Shown: positions 17,505 to 26,524, counted from the first letter of the stretch. The stretch is DNA of 64,000 nt from Agromyces badenianii (GCF_003070885.1 NZ_CP028913.1:186001-250000), one strand, 5' to 3'. A program made the numbers and translations. The notes: generated from the sequence alone by a model not told the origin.

Positions 17505-18742
17505 CGGCGTGCGCCCACGACGGCGGCCTCGGTGCCGTGCCGCGACGCCACGAGTTCGGGGATCGACTCGAGCGCACCCCCGCCGAGGGTCGGCCGGTTG
17601 TCACGGAATGCCGTCTCGATGTCGCCGATGAGCGCCGCCCAGTAGCCGCCGACGACGATGTAGGCCGGATCGAGCGTCGGCGCCACGACCTGCAACGACC
17701 GCCCGATCCACAGGGCGGCGTCGAGCCACGACCAGCGGGCGCGGTCGTCGGCGGCGTCGACGCGTTCGATGAGCTCGGCGAGGGCCGCGGTGCGACCGTG
17801 CTCGGCCGCGAACTCGGCGAGGCCGGCTCGCGCGAGCACGACCTCCGGGGCGGCGACGGTGGCGAGGCATCCGCGCTGTCCGCAGCTGCATCGCACGCCG
17901 CCCTGCACGATCGGCAGGTGCGCGAGAGTCGCGGCGAGTCCGTGGGCGCCGCGCATCGCCCGGCCGTCGGCGAAGGCCGCGGCGACGATGCTCGTGTCGC
18001 CCGCGAGGTAGAGCAGGTCGCGGGCGTCGAGCTGCGCCTGCTCGACGGATGCCGCGGCCACCGCCGTGGGCACGAGCGCGATCGGCAGCGGCAGCGCCGC
18101 CTCGACCTCGGCGAGGCCGGGCGTGCGTGCACGGAGCTCGCCGATGACGTCGATCGGCTCGACGCCGAGTCGCTCGTCGGCGAGCACCACCGAGGGGCGC
18201 CCGGCGACGGCACCGTCGACGAGCACCGTGACGTCGGCGATCGGATGCACCGCGCGGTCGGCCCGCGCGATGGCGCGGCCCAGCACGATCGCGAGGAGCT
18301 CGAGCGGCGCCGGAGCGGAGGTCTGCGCCGCCGCGTCGTCGGTGTCGGCAGTGCCGCCAGGCCGGCGCCCGGATGCGTCGTCGAGCGGCGCGCTGAATCT
18401 GACCAGCTCGTCGCCGCCGAGCGAGGAGATGGTGGCGATGGCGTCGCCGGGCCCGAGCTGGGCGGTGACCAGCACGTGATCCGCCGCGGCGAGCGAGAGC
18501 GGTGCGGTGCGGCCGTCGCCCGCGGCATCCGCTGCCTCGGCTCGCAGCACGCCGGCGTCGAGCAGGCGTGCGGTGAGTCCGGCGATCGTGCCTCGGCCGA
18601 GTCCGGTCGCGGCCGCCAGCTCGCTGCGGGTGGCCGGGCCGTGGTCGACCAGGTGATCGACGAGACGAGCCGACTGCTCGCGATGCACCTCGTCGAGTGG
18701 GCCGGTCGTCGTGGGAACGGATGTCTCTCCGACCGTAGTCAT
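17456..18742 (-). CDS. ROK-family transcriptional regulator
   Basis: A 428-aa protein. Residues 20-75 are a MarR-like winged helix (LVDHLVDHGPATRSELAAATGLGRGTIAGLTARLLDAGVL). The rest is a ROK sugar-kinase fold with the zinc signature CSCGQRGCLAT (about residue 280). The usual ROK ATP loop (DxGxT) is not evident, so it is a regulator rather than a kinase. No sugar genes are adjacent; effector unknown. It follows the TetR gene by 70 nt in the same direction. Confidence 0.87.
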   Translation of the reverse strand: MTTVGETSVPTTTGPLDEVHREQSARLVDHLVDHGPATRSELAAATGLGRGTIAGLTARLLDAGVLRAEAADAAGDGRTAPLSLAAADHVLVTAQLGPGDAIATISSLGGDELVRFSAPLDDASGRRPGGTADTDDAAAQTSAPAPLELLAIVLGRAIARADRAVHPIADVTVLVDGAVAGRPSVVLADERLGVEPIDVIGELRARTPGLAEVEAALPLPIALVPTAVAAASVEQAQLDARDLLYLAGDTSIVAAAFADGRAMRGAHGLAATLAHLPIVQGGVRCSCGQRGCLATVAAPEVVLARAGLAEFAAEHGRTAALAELIERVDAADDRARWSWLDAALWIGRSLQVVAPTLDPAYIVVGGYWAALIGDIETAFRDNRPTLGGGALESIPELVASRHGTEAAVVGARRQARERLVSEPLLLVG

Positions 18743-18812
18743 GTGAGAAGCATGCTGTGCCGGGACGCCCCGGGTCACGTACCCCGTTCGGGTGACACGA
18801 CCCGGCGCCGAC

Positions 18813-19391
18813 TCAGTCCCGACGCGCGACCAGATGCCAGAGGTAGGCGATGTGCTCGGCCATGTCGATCGAGCGGTCGAGCATCCACTGCGTCTGCAGG
18901 CCGTCGGCGGCGGCGAGGAACAGGTTGCCGATGCGGTCGAGGTCGAGGTCGGGATCGAGCCTCCCGGCGGCCTGCTCGTCGCGGAGCATGCCCACGAACA
19001 AGGTGCGGAACTGCGCATAGCGCTCCACGAAGAATGCGTGGGACGGGTGCTCGGGGTCGCCGGCCTCGGTCGAGAGCTGGGCGTAGAGCTGCACGAGCCC
19101 CGGTACCTCGCTGTTGTGCCGGATCACGCCGAGGAACGCCTCGATCGGCTCCGCGGTGTCGAGGTTGAACGCCGCGGTGTCGACCTCGTCGCGCTTGCGG
19201 AGGATCTCCTGGAAGAGCTCCTCCTTCGAGCTGAAGTAGTGCAGCAGTCCGGCCTGGCTGAGCCCGACGGCATGGGCGAGTTCGCGCACCGAAGTGCGCC
19301 GGTAGCCGTTTCGCGCGATCACGTCGAGCGCGGCGGTGAGGATCTCCTCGCGCTTCGCGACGCCCTTCGCGTATGAACCCCTGCGTGCCAT
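18813..19391 (-). CDS. TetR-family regulator
   Basis: A 192-aa regulator starting MARRGSYAKGVAKREEIL. The helix-turn-helix covers residues 15-60 (TSVRELAHAVGLSQAGLLHYFSSKEELFQEIL), with a helical ligand domain after that. A TACCAT box ends 7 nt before the ATG, so the mRNA is probably leaderless. Upstream frames are non-conserved. Target unknown; the ROK regulator is next downstream. Confidence 0.88.
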   Translation of the reverse strand: MARRGSYAKGVAKREEILTAALDVIARNGYRRTSVRELAHAVGLSQAGLLHYFSSKEELFQEILRKRDEVDTAAFNLDTAEPIEAFLGVIRHNSEVPGLVQLYAQLSTEAGDPEHPSHAFFVERYAQFRTLFVGMLRDEQAAGRLDPDLDLDRIGNLFLAAADGLQTQWMLDRSIDMAEHIAYLWHLVARRD

Positions 19392-19398
19392 ACCTGAA

Positions 19399-19404
19399 AT
19401 GGTA
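19399..19404 (-). promoter_or_regulatory. -10 box of the TetR gene (leaderless pattern)
   Basis: TACCAT on the minus strand (19404-19399) is 7 nt from the ATG at 19391. Confidence 0.45.
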
Positions 19405-19641
19405 CGGAAAGAACCCGTGCCCACCATCGAAGCCGACGTCACAGATGGAACACGACCGTCGTGAACGGGCACGCGGCCCGATCGCGGCGTGGCGTCGAAC
19501 TCGGCGCCCGGGCAGGAGACACGGGTGCTGACCGACCCGGGCGGGATGCGCAACCCCTTGCCGGAGCATCCGCCGTCACGTAGACCGGGAGGCGACCCAT
19601 CCGCGTTTCCGCAGCGGGCGGAGGAGAAGAGGAGAGCACCG

Positions 19642-19677
19642 ATGGACGACGAACTCGACCTGATCGACGGGGAGTGA
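19642..19677 (+). CDS. Acidic micro-ORF MDDELDLIDGE upstream of a basic protein
   Basis: An 11-codon frame with a strong AAGAGGAGAG site about 6 nt before its ATG. It encodes MDDELDLIDGE (net charge about -7) and stops 3 nt before the ATG of a very basic protein. The frame is open further upstream to 19489, but that part has no start signal as good. It could be a leader peptide that positions ribosomes for the next gene. No homology is recognised. Confidence 0.35.
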   Translation: MDDELDLIDGE

Positions 19678-19680
19678 ACC

Positions 19681-20172
19681 ATGGCCACCACGATCCGTAC
19701 GCAACGTGCAGAGGCCAAGCGCGCCATCGGGCACGCGAAGCACGCCGAAGCCGAGGCCCGAAAGCTCGTGAAGACGCTCCCGCAGGGCCCCGCGCGCTCG
19801 AGGCTCGACGGCCTCGTCGCCGAGGCGCACGCCACGCGCAAGGCGGCTGAGGCCGAACGCAAGGTCGACCCGCGCCTCGCGGCACGACGCGCGGCGCATG
19901 CCGCGACGAAGCTCGAACGCGCCTCTCTCAGGGTCGCGCCCGGTGGTGCGAGGCGGGCGCAGAGGGCGGCGCCGGCGAATGCCACCGGCGCCGAACAACG
20001 TGCGAAGGCGAGGGCGAAGACGCTCAAACGTCGACGCAAGCAGGCCAAGAGCGCGCAGAAGATGGCCAAAGCCGTGGCGCGGCGCACGATCATGGCGTCG
20101 ATCTCGACGCCGACCGACGAGAAGCGGCGAAAGGTCGACGCCAAGCGCGCTCGCCCCCAGGGCGTGCACTGA
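19681..20172 (+). CDS. Small Lys/Arg/Ala-rich basic protein
   Basis: A 163-aa protein with no recognised family. It is a nearly continuous charged helix rich in Ala, Arg and Lys (AEAKRAIGHAKHAEAEARKLVK, then AKARAKTLKRRRKQAKSAQKMAKAVARR), with a basic tail. There is no signal peptide or membrane segment. The composition suggests nucleic-acid binding. The GGGGAGTG of the preceding micro-ORF doubles as its ribosome-binding site. Confidence 0.55.
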   Translation: MATTIRTQRAEAKRAIGHAKHAEAEARKLVKTLPQGPARSRLDGLVAEAHATRKAAEAERKVDPRLAARRAAHAATKLERASLRVAPGGARRAQRAAPANATGAEQRAKARAKTLKRRRKQAKSAQKMAKAVARRTIMASISTPTDEKRRKVDAKRARPQGVH

Positions 20173-20273
20173 CCCCGGATTCGGGCACTGCCTGCCGATC
20201 GGTGAACCCGGCGGCTCCATATGGCATCGCAGAAATGGGTATTTCTCCGGATGCCGCGGCCGAGCGGCATCCG

Positions 20274-20279
20274 TAACTT
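20274..20279 (+). promoter_or_regulatory. -10 box (leaderless pattern)
   Basis: TAACTT ends 7 nt before the ATG at 20287. Confidence 0.4.
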
Positions 20280-20286
20280 CGATGCC

Positions 20287-20619
20287 ATGGACCTCGCCGT
20301 GCTCGCCGGCATCCTCTCGACCGGCCTCTTCACCATGAGCTACCTGCCCATGCTGGTGAAGGCGGCGCGGACCCGGGATCTCTCGTCGTACAGCTTCGGC
20401 AATCTGGCGATCACGAACGTGGGCAACGCGGTGCACTCCGTCTACGTGTTCAGCCTGCCGCTCGGCCCGATCTGGTTCCTGCACACGTTCTACCTCGTCG
20501 CGTCGGCCCTGATGCTGATCTGGTTCTACCGTTTCCGCACGGTGAGGCGCGAACCGTCGTCGGCTTCGCTCCGACGACCCGCTCCGCGGCTTCCGTCATC
20601 GGTTCCGGCAGCGCACTGA
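20287..20619 (+). CDS. SemiSWEET / PQ-loop-like three-helix membrane protein
   Basis: A 110-aa protein with three predicted membrane helices (AVLAGILSTGLFTMSYLPML, SFGNLAITNVGNAVHSVYVF, IWFLHTFYLVASALMLIWFY) and a YLPMLVKAARTRDLSSYSF loop like the PQ-loop/SemiSWEET repeat. SemiSWEETs work as dimers moving sugars; substrate here is unknown. I start at 20287, not at an in-frame ATG at 20221, because it fits the family length and follows TAACTT by 7 nt. The C-terminal 25 residues are Pro/Ser-rich. Confidence 0.6.
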   Translation: MDLAVLAGILSTGLFTMSYLPMLVKAARTRDLSSYSFGNLAITNVGNAVHSVYVFSLPLGPIWFLHTFYLVASALMLIWFYRFRTVRREPSSASLRRPAPRLPSSVPAAH

Positions 20620-20641
20620 TGCGGCGCCGCGGCGGTGGGCG

Positions 20642-20647
20642 TAGCGT
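20642..20647 (+). promoter_or_regulatory. -10 box (leaderless pattern)
   Basis: TAGCGT ends 7 nt before the ATG at 20655 and decides that start over an upstream ATG at 20619. Confidence 0.45.
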
Positions 20648-20654
20648 CACTGCC

Positions 20655-21215
20655 ATGTGCTCGGCATCGACGCGCCGCCCGGTGCGCGACCCGGTGCGCC
20701 ACCCGGTCGTGCGCCGGATCGCGGCAGCGGCGGCGAACCTCCCGCTGCCGCCGGGGCATTCCATCGGCATCGTGGTGATCGTCGTGCTCGATCGGGTGCA
20801 CCGGGTCGGGATCCCCGGCCCGCGGTGGGCGCATCGCGCCGCGGGTGCGGCCGCGATCGTCGCGGGCGGCGCGGCGAACGCGTGGGCGCTGGCCGAGCGC
20901 CGCCGACGCTCCGGCGGAGCATTCCGGCTCGACCGGCCGCAGTCGCTCGTCACGACCGGTCCGTACGCGCTCAGTCGACACCCGATGTACGTCGGGTGGT
21001 GGCTCATCCACCTCGGCATCGGCGTCTTCCGCGGCTCCGCCTGGCTCGCGGCCACGCTGCCCCTCGCGACGCTCGCCGAGCACCGCGGCGTGCTGGGCGA
21101 GGAGCGTACCCTCGACCGCGACTTCGGCGCCGAGTACGCCGCCTACAGTGCGCGGGTGCCGCGCTACGTGCGCTGGCCGGTGCGTGCGCGTGGGTCGCGG
21201 CGGCTCCGGGGCTGA
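20655..21215 (+). CDS. Isoprenylcysteine-carboxyl-methyltransferase-like membrane protein
   Basis: A protein of about 186 aa with several hydrophobic helices. Its C-terminal signature GPYALSRHPMYVGWWL followed by LAEHRGVLGEERTLDRDFGAEYAAYSARVPRYV is that of the ICMT/PEMT-like family, which binds S-adenosylmethionine at the membrane face. Bacterial members methylate diverse lipids or small molecules; substrate unknown. An ATG at 20619 overlapping the previous stop would add 12 Arg/Gly-rich residues. Confidence 0.75.
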   Translation: MCSASTRRPVRDPVRHPVVRRIAAAAANLPLPPGHSIGIVVIVVLDRVHRVGIPGPRWAHRAAGAAAIVAGGAANAWALAERRRRSGGAFRLDRPQSLVTTGPYALSRHPMYVGWWLIHLGIGVFRGSAWLAATLPLATLAEHRGVLGEERTLDRDFGAEYAAYSARVPRYVRWPVRARGSRRLRG

Positions 21216-21300
21216 GTCACCCGGGTTCGGCGCCCCGTTCGTCGCGTGGCCGAGTTCGTCGCGTGCCAGACTCGAGCCGAACGACACCGGGAGGTCGACC

Positions 21301-21999
21301 ATGCACGCCGCCGCAGCATCCGTTTCCGCTCCGCCGACCGCGGCCGTCGCCGACGCGGCCATGCGGCTCGGCTTCGACGCACGCCTCGCGCCGGTCGCGT
21401 TGCGGCCGCTCGTCGCGGGGGTGCCCCTCAGCGGTCGTGCCCGGCCCGTCACGCATCTCGGCAGCGTCGACGTGCTGCTCGAGACGATCGACGACGCCTC
21501 GCCCGGTGAGGTGATGGTGATCGACAACGGCGGGCGCCTCGACGAGGCGTGCGTCGGCGACCTGATGGTGCTCGAGGCCGAACGCGCCGGGCTGGCAGGC
21601 CTCGTCATCTGGGGTCTGCACCGCGATTCGTCGCAGCTGCGCGAGATCGGCCTGCCGGTCTTCAGCCTCGGCGCCTGCCCTTACGGACCCCGGCGCGTGC
21701 CGCCGGCCGGCCGCCGCATGCCGAGCGCCGTGCTCGACGGCGTCGCCGTGACCGAAGCCGACCACGTGTTCGCCGATGACGACGGCGTGCTCCTCGTCGC
21801 CGCCGATCGGGTGGGCGAGCTCGTCGAACTCGCCCGCGCGATCCAGCTCACCGAGACCGCGCAGGCGGAGCAGATGCGCGATGGCACGAGCCTGCGCGAG
21901 CAGCTCGACTTCTCGGGCTATCGAGCCCGCCAAGCGGCCGAGCCCGAGCTCACGCTGCGGCGATACCTGCAGGAGCGGGGCGGCGCCATCGAGGTGTGA
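21301..21999 (+). CDS. RraA-like / HMG-aldolase-family protein
   Basis: A 232-aa protein of the RraA family (formerly dimethylmenaquinone methyltransferase). The conserved core reads GEVMVIDNGGRLDEACVGDLMVLEAERAGLAGLVIWGLHRDSSQL, with the D-x20-R-D arrangement that binds metal and substrate in 4-hydroxy-4-methyl-2-oxoglutarate aldolases. Others in the family inhibit RNase E or decarboxylate oxaloacetate, so function stays open. GGGAGG precedes the ATG by about 6 nt. The C-terminal 35 residues are charged. Confidence 0.8.
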   Translation: MHAAAASVSAPPTAAVADAAMRLGFDARLAPVALRPLVAGVPLSGRARPVTHLGSVDVLLETIDDASPGEVMVIDNGGRLDEACVGDLMVLEAERAGLAGLVIWGLHRDSSQLREIGLPVFSLGACPYGPRRVPPAGRRMPSAVLDGVAVTEADHVFADDDGVLLVAADRVGELVELARAIQLTETAQAEQMRDGTSLREQLDFSGYRARQAAEPELTLRRYLQERGGAIEV

Positions 22000-22026
22000 G
22001 ACCGCCGTCGAGATCGGTTCGCCGGC

Positions 22027-23427
22027 CTACTTCGCGACCGAGCTGCGACCGGTCGCGGGCTTGGCGGCGGCCGCCGTCTTGGGCTTCGCCGACGTGGTCG
22101 ACTTCGCGACCGAGACGGCCGAGCCGGCCGCACGCGGGGCGCGCACCGTCTTCGGCTTCGCCTCGACGGCCTGCTCCGCGGCATCCGTCATCGGCTTCGG
22201 CAGGGCGGTGAAGCGCGAGAGCTGCGTGACGTGCTGCGGGCCGAGCTCGTCGAGGGTCGAGACCTCGAGCAGCTTCATGGTGCGGGCGATCTGCGTCGAC
22301 AGGATCGAGATCGCCTTGTCGACGCCCTCGCGCCCGCCGGCCATGAGCCCGTAGAGGTAGGCGCGACCGATGAGCGTGAAGCGCGCACCGAGGGCGACGG
22401 ATGCCACGATGTCGGCGCCCGACATGATGCCGGTGTCGAGGTGCACCTCCATGTCGGCGCCCACCTCGCGCACGACGTGCGGCAGCAGGTGGAAGGGGAT
22501 CGGCGCACGGTCGAGCTGGCGCCCGCCGTGGTTCGAGAGCACGATGCCGTCGACGCCCCTGCCCGCGAGGATCTTCGCGTCCTGCACGGTCTGCACGCCC
22601 TTGACCACGATCTTGCCGGGCCACATGTCGCGGATGACGTTGAGGTCGTCGAACGAGATCGTCGGGTCGAACATGCCGTCGATGAGCTCGCCGACGGTGC
22701 CGCCGGTCGAGGAGAGCGAGGCGAACTCGAGCTTCGGGGTCGTGAGGAAGTTGATCCACCACTCGGGTCGCGGAATCGCGTTGACGACCGTGGCGGGGGT
22801 GAGCTGCGGCGGGATCGAGAAGCCGTTGCGCACGTCGCGCAGGCGAGCGCCGGCGACCGGGGTGTCGACCGTGAAGAAGAGCGTGTCGAAGCCCGCGGCC
22901 GCGGCCCGGCGCACGAGCTCGTAGGAGCGTTCACGGTCGCGCATGACGTAGAGCTGGAACCAGTTGCGCCCGGTGGGGTTCGCGGCCTTCACGTCTTCGA
23001 TCGAGGTCGTGCCCATGGTCGACAGCGTGAACGGGATGCCCGCCGCGCCGGCGGCGCCCGCGCCGGCGGTCTCGCCCTCGGTCTGCATCATGCGGGTGAA
23101 GCCCGTGGGGGCGATGCCGAACGGCAGGGCCGTCGGGCCGCCGAGCACCTCGCGGCTCAGGTCGACCTCGGGCACGTTGCGCAGGATCGCCGGGTGGAAC
23201 TCGATGTCCTCGAACGCCTGGCGGGCACGCGCGAGTGAGATCTCGCCCTCGGCGGCGCCCTCGGTGTAGTCGAACGGCGCCTTCGGCGTGCGGCGCTTCG
23301 CGATGTCGCGCAGGTCGGAGATCGTGAGGGCCTTGTCGAGATGGCGCTGCTTCGCGTTCAGGGTCGGCGCCTTGAAGCGCATGAGCTCGGCGAGCTCTTT
23401 CGGGTTCGGGAACTGACGCTGGACCAT
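22027..23427 (-). CDS. lldD: FMN-dependent alpha-hydroxy-acid oxidase / L-lactate dehydrogenase
   Basis: A 466-aa FMN TIM-barrel enzyme oxidising L-lactate or a related 2-hydroxy acid. Motifs include [23 protein letters not shown], the catalytic [13 protein letters not shown] (His base and Arg), and [30 protein letters not shown]. It is longer than typical LldD (about 380-400 aa) because of a Lys/Ala/Ser/Thr tail of about 55 residues. It lies 71 nt downstream of a FadR-type regulator and is probably in its operon. Rhamnose degradation in this window also yields lactate. Confidence 0.87.
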   Translation of the reverse strand: MVQRQFPNPKELAELMRFKAPTLNAKQRHLDKALTISDLRDIAKRRTPKAPFDYTEGAAEGEISLARARQAFEDIEFHPAILRNVPEVDLSREVLGGPTALPFGIAPTGFTRMMQTEGETAGAGAAGAAGIPFTLSTMGTTSIEDVKAANPTGRNWFQLYVMRDRERSYELVRRAAAAGFDTLFFTVDTPVAGARLRDVRNGFSIPPQLTPATVVNAIPRPEWWINFLTTPKLEFASLSSTGGTVGELIDGMFDPTISFDDLNVIRDMWPGKIVVKGVQTVQDAKILAGRGVDGIVLSNHGGRQLDRAPIPFHLLPHVVREVGADMEVHLDTGIMSGADIVASVALGARFTLIGRAYLYGLMAGGREGVDKAISILSTQIARTMKLLEVSTLDELGPQHVTQLSRFTALPKPMTDAAEQAVEAKPKTVRAPRAAGSAVSVAKSTTSAKPKTAAAAKPATGRSSVAK

Positions 23428-23498
23428 GATGCTGCTCTCTTTCGTGGCCGGCGAGATGACGCGGATCGACCTTCGCGGTGGCGGAAGGTCGACGGGCG

Positions 23499-24290
23499 TC
23501 ACCTCGGTGAGGTGTCGATGAAGGTCTCGGCGTAGTAGCCCGAGATGTGGTCGTGGGTTCGGGTGCGGGCGGTCGCGGCATCCAACGCCCTGATCGCCTC
23601 GAGGATGCCGCGGTGCTCGGTGCGGAGGCGGGCGCAGGTCGCCGGCCAGTCGGCGATCGCGGCGAGGCCCTCGAGCGCGTACCCCTCGATGCCGCTGCGG
23701 AGCCCGGCCATCGTGGCGGTGATGACCTGGTTGCCGGATGCCTCGGCGAGCGCCAGATGGAAGGCCGCGTCGAGCGCGAGGAACTCGGTGGGCGCGAGGT
23801 TGGGGGAGTCCATCGCGTCGAGCAGTCGTTGGGCCGGGGCGAGGTCGGGCGCGGCGGGTGCGTCGCTCTCGGCGGACGCCCTTCGACCTGCCTCGGCGAG
23901 GTCGCCCGCGACCGAGGTCTCGAGGATGAGCCGGGTGCGCACGATGTCGGAGACCGGGAAGCCGCTCGCCGCGACCTGCAGTCGCATGAGTGCCGACATG
24001 CCGCCGCCGGGCGTCGCGATGATGATCGCGCCCGAGCTCGGGCCCGATCCCGCGGCCGTGCGGATGAGTCCGAGCACCTCGAGCACGCGCAGCGCCTCGC
24101 GCACGCTCGAGCGGCCGACCCCGAGTTCGGCGGAGAGGGCGCGTTCGCCGGGCAGGCGGTCGCCGGGGCGCAGGGCGCCCTCGAGCAGCTGCGTCTCGAT
24201 GTGCTCGAGCACCGTGCGCCAGGCGCGGGGGGCGTCGGATGCCGCGGCGGGCGCAGGTGCTGCGTCGAGCGCCGTCGTGTCGTGCGCCAT
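23499..24290 (-). CDS. FadR-type GntR regulator of the lldD operon
   Basis: A 263-aa regulator with a winged helix (residues about 25-90, [37 protein letters not shown]) and an all-helical FCD effector domain (about 110-260, with metal-ligand-like D and H residues). I use the ATG at 24290; a longer frame begins at 24338 inside the operator region. Two TGTGGTC-N-GACCACA palindromes lie upstream, so autoregulation with lldD is likely. An LldR-like lactate response is inferred. Confidence 0.87.
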   Translation of the reverse strand: MAHDTTALDAAPAPAAASDAPRAWRTVLEHIETQLLEGALRPGDRLPGERALSAELGVGRSSVREALRVLEVLGLIRTAAGSGPSSGAIIIATPGGGMSALMRLQVAASGFPVSDIVRTRLILETSVAGDLAEAGRRASAESDAPAAPDLAPAQRLLDAMDSPNLAPTEFLALDAAFHLALAEASGNQVITATMAGLRSGIEGYALEGLAAIADWPATCARLRTEHRGILEAIRALDAATARTRTHDHISGYYAETFIDTSPR

Positions 24291-24337
24291 GCCGCCCCCT
24301 GGCCGCTCTCGAATGCTCCGACCGAGTCGTCGGGTCA

Positions 24338-24352
24338 TGTGGTCTGTCCACA
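24338..24352. promoter_or_regulatory. FadR-type operator 2 (one mismatch)
   Basis: TGTGGTC-T-GTCCACA, one mismatch from the perfect site 23 bp away. A TACTGT -10 candidate on the minus strand (24355-24350) lies at its edge. Confidence 0.6.
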
Positions 24353-24360
24353 GTAGCAGA

Positions 24361-24375
24361 TGTGGTCAGACCACA
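24361..24375. promoter_or_regulatory. FadR-type operator 1 (perfect)
   Basis: TGTGGTC-A-GACCACA is a perfect 15-bp inverted repeat of the TGGTCxGACCA type known for FadR-family regulators. Confidence 0.7.
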
Positions 24376-24388
24376 CCCGGCACTCGCC

Positions 24389-25117
24389 TCAGTATCCGAA
24401 CAGCTGGGTCCACCACGGCCCGCCCGGGCCCTCGTGCACGCCGACGCCGAGCGTCGTGAAGTCGCAGTTCAGGATGTTGGCGCGGTGACCTGGGCTGTTC
24501 ATCCACGACTGCATGACGGATGCCGCGTCGGCCTGCCCGCGCGCGATGTTCTCGCCGCCCGCATGCGAGATGCCGGCCGCGCCCGCCCGGTCCCAAGGGG
24601 TCTGCCCGTCGGGGTTCGTGTGGTCGAAGAATCCGCGGGCCGCCATGTCGCCGGAATGGGCGCGGGCGACCGAGCGGAGCCCGGCATCGTCGGAGACCGG
24701 TCCGCAACCCGTTGCCGCACGCTCGCGGTTGACGATCGCCAGCACCTCGGCTTCCACCGACGACGCGCCCGATGACGGGGCGGGCGCCGGAGCGGGCGGC
24801 GGGTCGGCCGGTGCCGGCGCCTCCGGTGCGGGCGCGGGAGCGGGTGCGGGCTCTGGTGCCGGGGCGGGTGCGGGCGCCGCAACCGCGGCCGGCTCGGCGG
24901 GCGCCGCCGTCGGCATCGGCCGGCTGGAGGCGGTTTCGTTCTCGCGCTCGGAACCCGCGGCCGCGGCCGCGGTGTCGGTCGCCGTCGCCCGTTCGCCATC
25001 TGCGTTGCCGAGCGCGACGGCGGAGACCGAGACGCTGCCGACGAGGAGAACGGCACCCGCGCCGATCAGCCAGAGGCGGGAGGGAGGCCACGAAGCCCGG
25101 TTCCGGTGCTGACCCAT
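24389..25117 (-). CDS. Secreted CAP/SCP-domain protein (YkwD-like)
   Basis: A 242-aa exported protein: N-terminal membrane/signal helix ([22 protein letters not shown], residues 15-36), a Pro/Ala/Glu linker (about 70-115), and a CAP domain (about 120-242). The domain shows [39 protein letters not shown] and [12 protein letters not shown], the His/Glu/His cavity of CAP proteins. A Cys pair (GCGPV and LNCDF) may form a disulfide. Function of bacterial CAP proteins is mostly unknown. No promoter is evident. Confidence 0.87.
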   Translation of the reverse strand: MGQHRNRASWPPSRLWLIGAGAVLLVGSVSVSAVALGNADGERATATDTAAAAAGSERENETASSRPMPTAAPAEPAAVAAPAPAPAPEPAPAPAPAPEAPAPADPPPAPAPAPSSGASSVEAEVLAIVNRERAATGCGPVSDDAGLRSVARAHSGDMAARGFFDHTNPDGQTPWDRAGAAGISHAGGENIARGQADAASVMQSWMNSPGHRANILNCDFTTLGVGVHEGPGGPWWTQLFGY

Positions 25118-25237
25118 GCGTTCACTCTCCTCGCCTCGACGGATGCGCCCGCGACCGAAGCAGACCCTTCGGTCACCCCCGAACGGGGGACGCGCTGGAG
25201 CGACTCTACGTGTTCGAGGCCGTGACGGTGCTGTGAG

Positions 25238-26350
25238 TCAGTCCTTCTTCGGGCGGATGCGCACGCGCCCGCGGCCGGCCTCGTCGAGTTCGACGACGCC
25301 GCCGCGTGACTTCAGGAAGTCGGTGAACGACGCGAAGCCGAGTCGGCGTTCCTGGAAGGTCGGGTCCATGCGCATCATCTGGTTCTTGACCGCGCTCGAC
25401 GACTGCCACTCCTCGTCGTTCTTCGCTCGCATCAGCTCGAGTGCCTTGAGGAGCAACCGGCCCGGGTTCCGCGGGCTGCCGGTGGCGGCGTCATCGGCGG
25501 GAGCCGGCTCGACGGGGGCGACGAATTGCAGCGCCCGCGACGACGGGCCCGTCGCGGCGGCGCCCTTCGTCTCGTCGGCGAACTTCGTGTCGATCGAGAC
25601 ATCCGACCCCGCCTCGGTGGGCTTCCTCGTCGAGGCGCGGCGGCGACGGCTCGGTGCGGGCTCTGCGACGGGCTCTGCCAGGGGCTCTGCCGCGGCCTCC
25701 GTGTCGGGCTCGGTGCCGGAAGTATCGCCCCTGCGGCCGCGACCGGTCGATGGTGCCGGGGCCGCCACCTCGTCGTCGCCGACCGCGGCGTCGGTGGCGA
25801 GCAGGGTGTCGTAGTCGGCGTACTCGTCGCACGCGGCGGTGAGCGCCCTGCTCGTGCCGCCCGCGACGCCGATGCCGACGACGTAGCGACCGAGTCGCTT
25901 CGCCTTCTGCGCGAGGGCCACGTAGTCGGAATCGCCCGCGACGATGACGATGTGCGAGAGATCGTCGATGCGGAACATGTCTTCGACCGCGTCGACGGCG
26001 AGGCGGATGTCGGCGCCGTTCTTGGTCGCCGAGAGCGGGAAGAGCTGCACGAGGTCGACGGCGCGGTCGATGAGCTGACCGCGGTAGCTCGCGTTGATCG
26101 GGGTCGACCAGTCGGCGTAGGCGCGTGCGATGGCGATCGTGCCGAAGGTGGCGGCGAAGTCGAGCACCGCGTCGATGTCGACGGTGGCCTCGGCGAGCTT
26201 CTTCGCCGTCTGGGTTCCGGCGGCGGGCGCCTTGCCGCGCGAGGTGTCTTTGCGGTAGGCGCTGTCACCGTGCAGCTGGTCATATCGTGAGATGACGATG
26301 TTGTCGAAGTCGAAGTACAGGGCGACGCGTGGTTCTGCCGAAATGGCCAT
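25238..26350 (-). CDS. NYN-domain (PIN-like) protein with C-terminal OST-HTH/LOTUS-like domain
   Basis: A 370-aa protein. Residues 5-185 are an NYN domain: VALYFDFDNI, ADIRLAVDAVEDMF and VIVAGDSDYVALAQKAKRLGRYVVGIG carry the acidic residues of PIN-like RNases. Residues 190-270 are a charged Ala/Glu/Arg linker. Residues 285-365 (GRLLLKALELMRAKNDEEWQSSSAVKNQMMRMDPTFQERRLGFASFTDFLKSRGGVVEL) resemble an OST-HTH/LOTUS RNA-binding fold. RNA cleavage is inferred. The start follows a TAGGGT box by 6 nt. Confidence 0.82.
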   Translation of the reverse strand: MAISAEPRVALYFDFDNIVISRYDQLHGDSAYRKDTSRGKAPAAGTQTAKKLAEATVDIDAVLDFAATFGTIAIARAYADWSTPINASYRGQLIDRAVDLVQLFPLSATKNGADIRLAVDAVEDMFRIDDLSHIVIVAGDSDYVALAQKAKRLGRYVVGIGVAGGTSRALTAACDEYADYDTLLATDAAVGDDEVAAPAPSTGRGRRGDTSGTEPDTEAAAEPLAEPVAEPAPSRRRRASTRKPTEAGSDVSIDTKFADETKGAAATGPSSRALQFVAPVEPAPADDAATGSPRNPGRLLLKALELMRAKNDEEWQSSSAVKNQMMRMDPTFQERRLGFASFTDFLKSRGGVVELDEAGRGRVRIRPKKD

Positions 26351-26356
26351 GCATCG

Positions 26357-26362
26357 ACCCTA
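26357..26362 (-). promoter_or_regulatory. -10 box of the NYN gene (leaderless pattern)
   Basis: TAGGGT on the minus strand is 6 nt from the ATG at 26350. Confidence 0.4.
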
Positions 26363-26524
26363 CGCCCCACGCCTCGGTGGAGGCTGAGGCGACGCTGAGG
26401 AGGCTGAGGGCGACGCGCGACGTCATCGTGCGCAACGCTGGAATACGGGCGGGCGCCCGTCGTTGCCCCTCTGTAGCGCGCCGGCCTTCCGCCGGGTCCA
26501 CCACTTCCGAGATCCAGGAGCAGC

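Noticed and set aside
19489..19677. 62-codon version of the acidic micro-ORF
   Set aside because: The upstream part has no good start signal and no conserved look; only the last 11 codons follow a strong ribosome-binding site.
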